DNA from: Geminicoccaceae bacterium | Lineage (GTDB): Bacteria; Pseudomonadota; Alphaproteobacteria; Geminicoccales; Geminicoccaceae | Direction of reading: 5' to 3' | NCBI GenBank assembly: GCA_020446285.1 | Contig: JAGREZ010000025.1 | Location: forward strand, 1 to 17,911 | DNA length: 17,911 nt | Shown: one piece after another, positions 16,271 to 17,911 of the stretch | Position numbering within the stretch: the first letter of the stretch is position 1 | How the letters are laid out: each line of letters starts with the position of its first letter | Translations under genes and position numbers: made by a program | The notes under the pieces: generated by a model | Seen by the model: only the letters and a program-made list of their open reading frames with translations | What the model was told of the DNA's origin: nothing | Databases searched by the model: none

Positions 16271-16546
16271 GTGGCTCACCATCAATCAGCAAAGAAGCGT
16301 ATTCGCCAGACGGAAAAGCGGACGCAGGTCAACCGCAGTCGCATGAACCGGATCCGGACCTACATGCGCAAGGTCGAGGATGCAATCGCCAGCGGCGACA
16401 GGGATGCAGCGATGACCGCCTTCCGTGCCGCGGAACCGGAGATCATGCGTGGCGTCACCAAGGGTGTGCTGCACAGGAACACGGCGTCCCGGCGTGTTTC
16501 GCGCCTGTCGAAGCGCGTCAGTGCGCTGATCGCTCCGGCGAACTGA
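16271..16546 (+). CDS. rpsT: 30S ribosomal protein S20
   Basis: A 91-residue, strongly basic protein that binds 16S rRNA early in small-subunit assembly. The N-terminus ([16 protein letters not shown]) and the region [20 protein letters not shown] (64-83) are diagnostic of bacterial S20. Translation starts with GTG; GAGGAA at 16261-16266 lies 4 nt upstream and no ATG fits the conserved N-terminus. It has its own promoter and a downstream terminator, so it appears to be a single-gene unit upstream of dnaA. In E. coli rpsT is autoregulated and also has a weak start codon (UUG); the GTG here might serve a similar purpose. Confidence 0.97.
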   Translation: MAHHQSAKKRIRQTEKRTQVNRSRMNRIRTYMRKVEDAIASGDRDAAMTAFRAAEPEIMRGVTKGVLHRNTASRRVSRLSKRVSALIAPAN

Positions 16547-16583
16547 ACGACTCTTCTTACCTTGTTTTGACCGTATTCGTCGC

Positions 16584-16639
16584 CGCCGCGGGATTGATCC
16601 GCGGCGCGATTGTTTATGAACACTCACAATCTTTTTTTT
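16584..16639 (+). terminator. Bipartite Rho-independent terminator of rpsT
   Basis: The first hairpin is CGCCGCGG (16584-16591) with CCGCGGCG (16599-16606) around a 7-nt loop, followed by an ATTGTTTAT tail. A second, weaker stem GATTGT/ACAATC (16608-16613 and 16626-16631) leads directly into eight T residues (16632-16639). Together they make a convincing transcription end between rpsT and dnaA. Confidence 0.72.
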
Positions 16640-17024
16640 CAACCGATGCGCGATAATGCGCGTTCTCTTTTCGATCCTCTTGTCATGCGGGCGGTGTCGC
16701 CTTAACCTTCCTGAATGAACTTCGGAACGCATCAGTTTCGGTTCGGGACTTGCGTTGACTTTCGGTTGTAAAGAAAAATCGGTGGGTTCGGGCGGATTTA
16801 CTAAGAATATCTTCAATCGGCTTCAAAGATCCCCGAGATTGATCAATGCAACTGTTACGGTTTTCATGGTAAAACCGTAGCGCGAGGCCAGAGGTGGTCG
16901 TCCGGGCGATTCTGCGGGATGAACCAGGAAGAGGCTGTTTCCGTGCGGATTTGTCCGGATGCGGGCAGGGGCCGTTTGGAACCATTTGTTGCGGAGCGGG
17001 TTGAAAGTGGCATCTGAGGCGCGG
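16640..17024 (+). other. dnaA leader / intergenic region
   Basis: This is the gene-free stretch between the rpsT terminator and dnaA. It holds two copies of ATGCGCG separated by ATA near 16645-16661, CTTCAA repeated at 16811 and 16821, the palindrome ATTGATCAAT (16838-16847), and the strong inverted repeat annotated separately. TTGATC (16839-16844) with TTTCAT (16862-16867) at 17-bp spacing, 4 of 6 each, is the only promoter-like pair I could find for dnaA. No good DnaA box (TTATCCACA type) is present, so there is no support for oriC here. Confidence 0.5.
16856..16879. promoter_or_regulatory. Perfect 9-bp inverted repeat upstream of dnaA
   Basis: TACGGTTTT (16856-16864) and AAAACCGTA (16871-16879) are exact inverted copies around CATGGT. 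The dyad lies about 145 bp before the dnaA start, and no T-tract follows it. It overlaps the only candidate -10 element of the region, as an operator would. It could bind a dimeric regulator or form a leader hairpin. Confidence 0.55.
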
Positions 17025-17911
17025 ATGGTCGGTCCACGATCGAACGATATAGACCAGCAATGGCATCGGGTCCGCGAACTGTTGCAGTCCGAAATCGGCG
17101 AGACCGCCTACAACACCTGGCTCAGGCCGCTTGAACTGGTCGAGATCGAGGCGGATCGGGCCGTCATCGGTGTTCCCACGCAATTCATGCGCGACTGGGT
17201 GGTTTCCAACTATGCCGACCGCATTCGTTCGCTCTGGAACGGTATCAATCCCGGCATTCGCTCCATCGCTCTTTCCGTAAGACCGGCGGGAAGCCCCGTT
17301 GTCCGTCGTGGTGACAGCGGCCGTGACATGGGCGCGGAGGATGCGCGGGACAAGGGGCACCGCGGTGACGATTCCGCCGGTGACGGTTCCGGCTCCCGTG
17401 CGGGTCGACGTGGCGTTTCCGGCGTGTCTGATCAGGCGGACGGTGACGATGGTGCCGGCTTCCCGTCCGAGAGTGTTCCTTCGGGCTATCGAGTCCCGTC
17501 CGCAGTCGAGGTGCCCCCGGATCTCGATGAGTTCACCGCCAGTCTCGATCCGCGTTTCACGTTCGAGGCGTTCGTTGTCGGCAAGCCGAACGAGTTCGCC
17601 GTGGCCGCCGCCGAGCGCATGGCCGAATCGCAGAAACCGCCGTTCAATCCGCTGTTCCTCTATGGCGGTGTCGGGCTCGGCAAGACCCATCTCATGCATG
17701 CCATCGGCTGGCGCGCCAGGCAGATCGACCCGTCGCGACGGATCGTCTATCTGTCGGCGGAAAAGTTCATGTACCAGTTCGTGCGGGCGCTCAAATCCAA
17801 GGACACGATGGGTTTCAAGGAGATGTTCCGGTCGGTCGACCTGCTGATGGTCGACGATGTCCAGTTCATTTCCGGCAAGGACAGCACCCAGGAGGAGTTC
17901 TTCCACACCTT
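17025..17911 (+). CDS. dnaA: Chromosomal replication initiator protein DnaA (5' part)
   Basis: The first 295 codons are present and the gene runs off the window. DnaA binds origin boxes and opens oriC in an ATP-dependent way. Domain I (about 8-85) has the helical WHRVRELLQSE to TAYNTWLRPLE pattern. Domain II (about 86-165) is a low-complexity Gly/Asp/Arg/Ser-rich linker. The AAA+ domain begins at FTFEAFVVGKPNEFA (178-192), with Walker A GGVGLGKTH (214-222) and Walker B LLMVDDVQF (273-281). I prefer ATG 17025, which has GAGG 5 nt upstream. GTG 17007 (with GGAG 10 nt upstream) is in frame and would add six residues. The upstream order rpsT-dnaA is common in alphaproteobacteria. Confidence 0.96.
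   Translation, partial: MVGPRSNDIDQQWHRVRELLQSEIGETAYNTWLRPLELVEIEADRAVIGVPTQFMRDWVVSNYADRIRSLWNGINPGIRSIALSVRPAGSPVVRRGDSGRDMGAEDARDKGHRGDDSAGDGSGSRAGRRGVSGVSDQADGDDGAGFPSESVPSGYRVPSAVEVPPDLDEFTASLDPRFTFEAFVVGKPNEFAVAAAERMAESQKPPFNPLFLYGGVGLGKTHLMHAIGWRARQIDPSRRIVYLSAEKFMYQFVRALKSKDTMGFKEMFRSVDLLMVDDVQFISGKDSTQEEFFHT

Noticed and set aside
16614..16622. TTATGAACA as a DnaA box and the rpsT-dnaA gap as oriC
   Set aside because: It matches only 7 of 9 bases of TTATCCACA and stands alone inside a terminator hairpin. An origin would need a cluster of boxes and an AT-rich unwinding segment.
16549..16912. GANTC (CcrM) sites GACTC at 16549 and GATTC at 16908 as cell-cycle control of dnaA
   Set aside because: Two sites in about 480 bp is what chance predicts, and CcrM is not shown to exist in this organism.
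16683..17906. A 407-codon minus-strand frame across the dnaA leader and dnaA
   Set aside because: The plus strand encodes DnaA with Walker A and B motifs. The minus frame crosses the non-coding leader and shows no recognisable domain.

Overview
The window is about 17.9 kb of GC-rich, densely coding DNA. It fits an alphaproteobacterial chromosome next to dnaA. Two divergent blocks support this: ubiE-ubiB-coaBC-dut on the minus strand and mutM / enoyl-CoA hydratase / rpsT / dnaA on the plus strand. This arrangement is familiar from several alphaproteobacterial orders. The sequence does not fix the genus. The UbiE and PPK1 N- and C-terminal sequences also look alphaproteobacterial.

Layout. Positions 1-72 hold the last 23 codons of an unidentified gene. 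Positions 263-2223 hold two diverged tandem lipoprotein genes of the transferrin-binding-protein-like (TbpB beta-barrel, Slam-substrate-like) family. They are followed by dusB (tRNA dihydrouridine synthase), which overlaps a convergent sixA-type histidine phosphatase gene by 32 bp. Divergent from sixA is a tight plus-strand cluster: ppk1, a type II-like asparaginase and a Bcr/CflA-type MFS exporter, with gaps of 15 and 12 bp. A minus-strand DMT/EamA transporter converges on that cluster. Upstream of it on the minus strand are an Rrf2 regulator without the Fe-S cysteines, dut, coaBC, ubiB and ubiE. From 14386 to the window end the plus strand carries mutM, enoyl-CoA hydratase, rpsT and the first 295 codons of dnaA.

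Functional picture. The right two thirds is housekeeping: replication initiation, ribosome assembly, 8-oxoG repair, dUTP hydrolysis, CoA synthesis and ubiquinone synthesis. The left third is more accessory: surface lipoproteins, polyphosphate synthesis and transporters. Sites worth attention are a 9-bp inverted repeat in the dnaA leader, a hairpin overlapping the ppk ribosome binding site, a 10-bp palindrome inside a probable promoter of the DMT gene, and an 11-mer shared by the leaders of the two lipoprotein genes.

I found no tRNA, rRNA, IS element, CRISPR array, phage gene or recognisable defence system. I found no convincing novel multi-gene system. The tandem TbpB-like lipoproteins are the closest thing to an under-described module.
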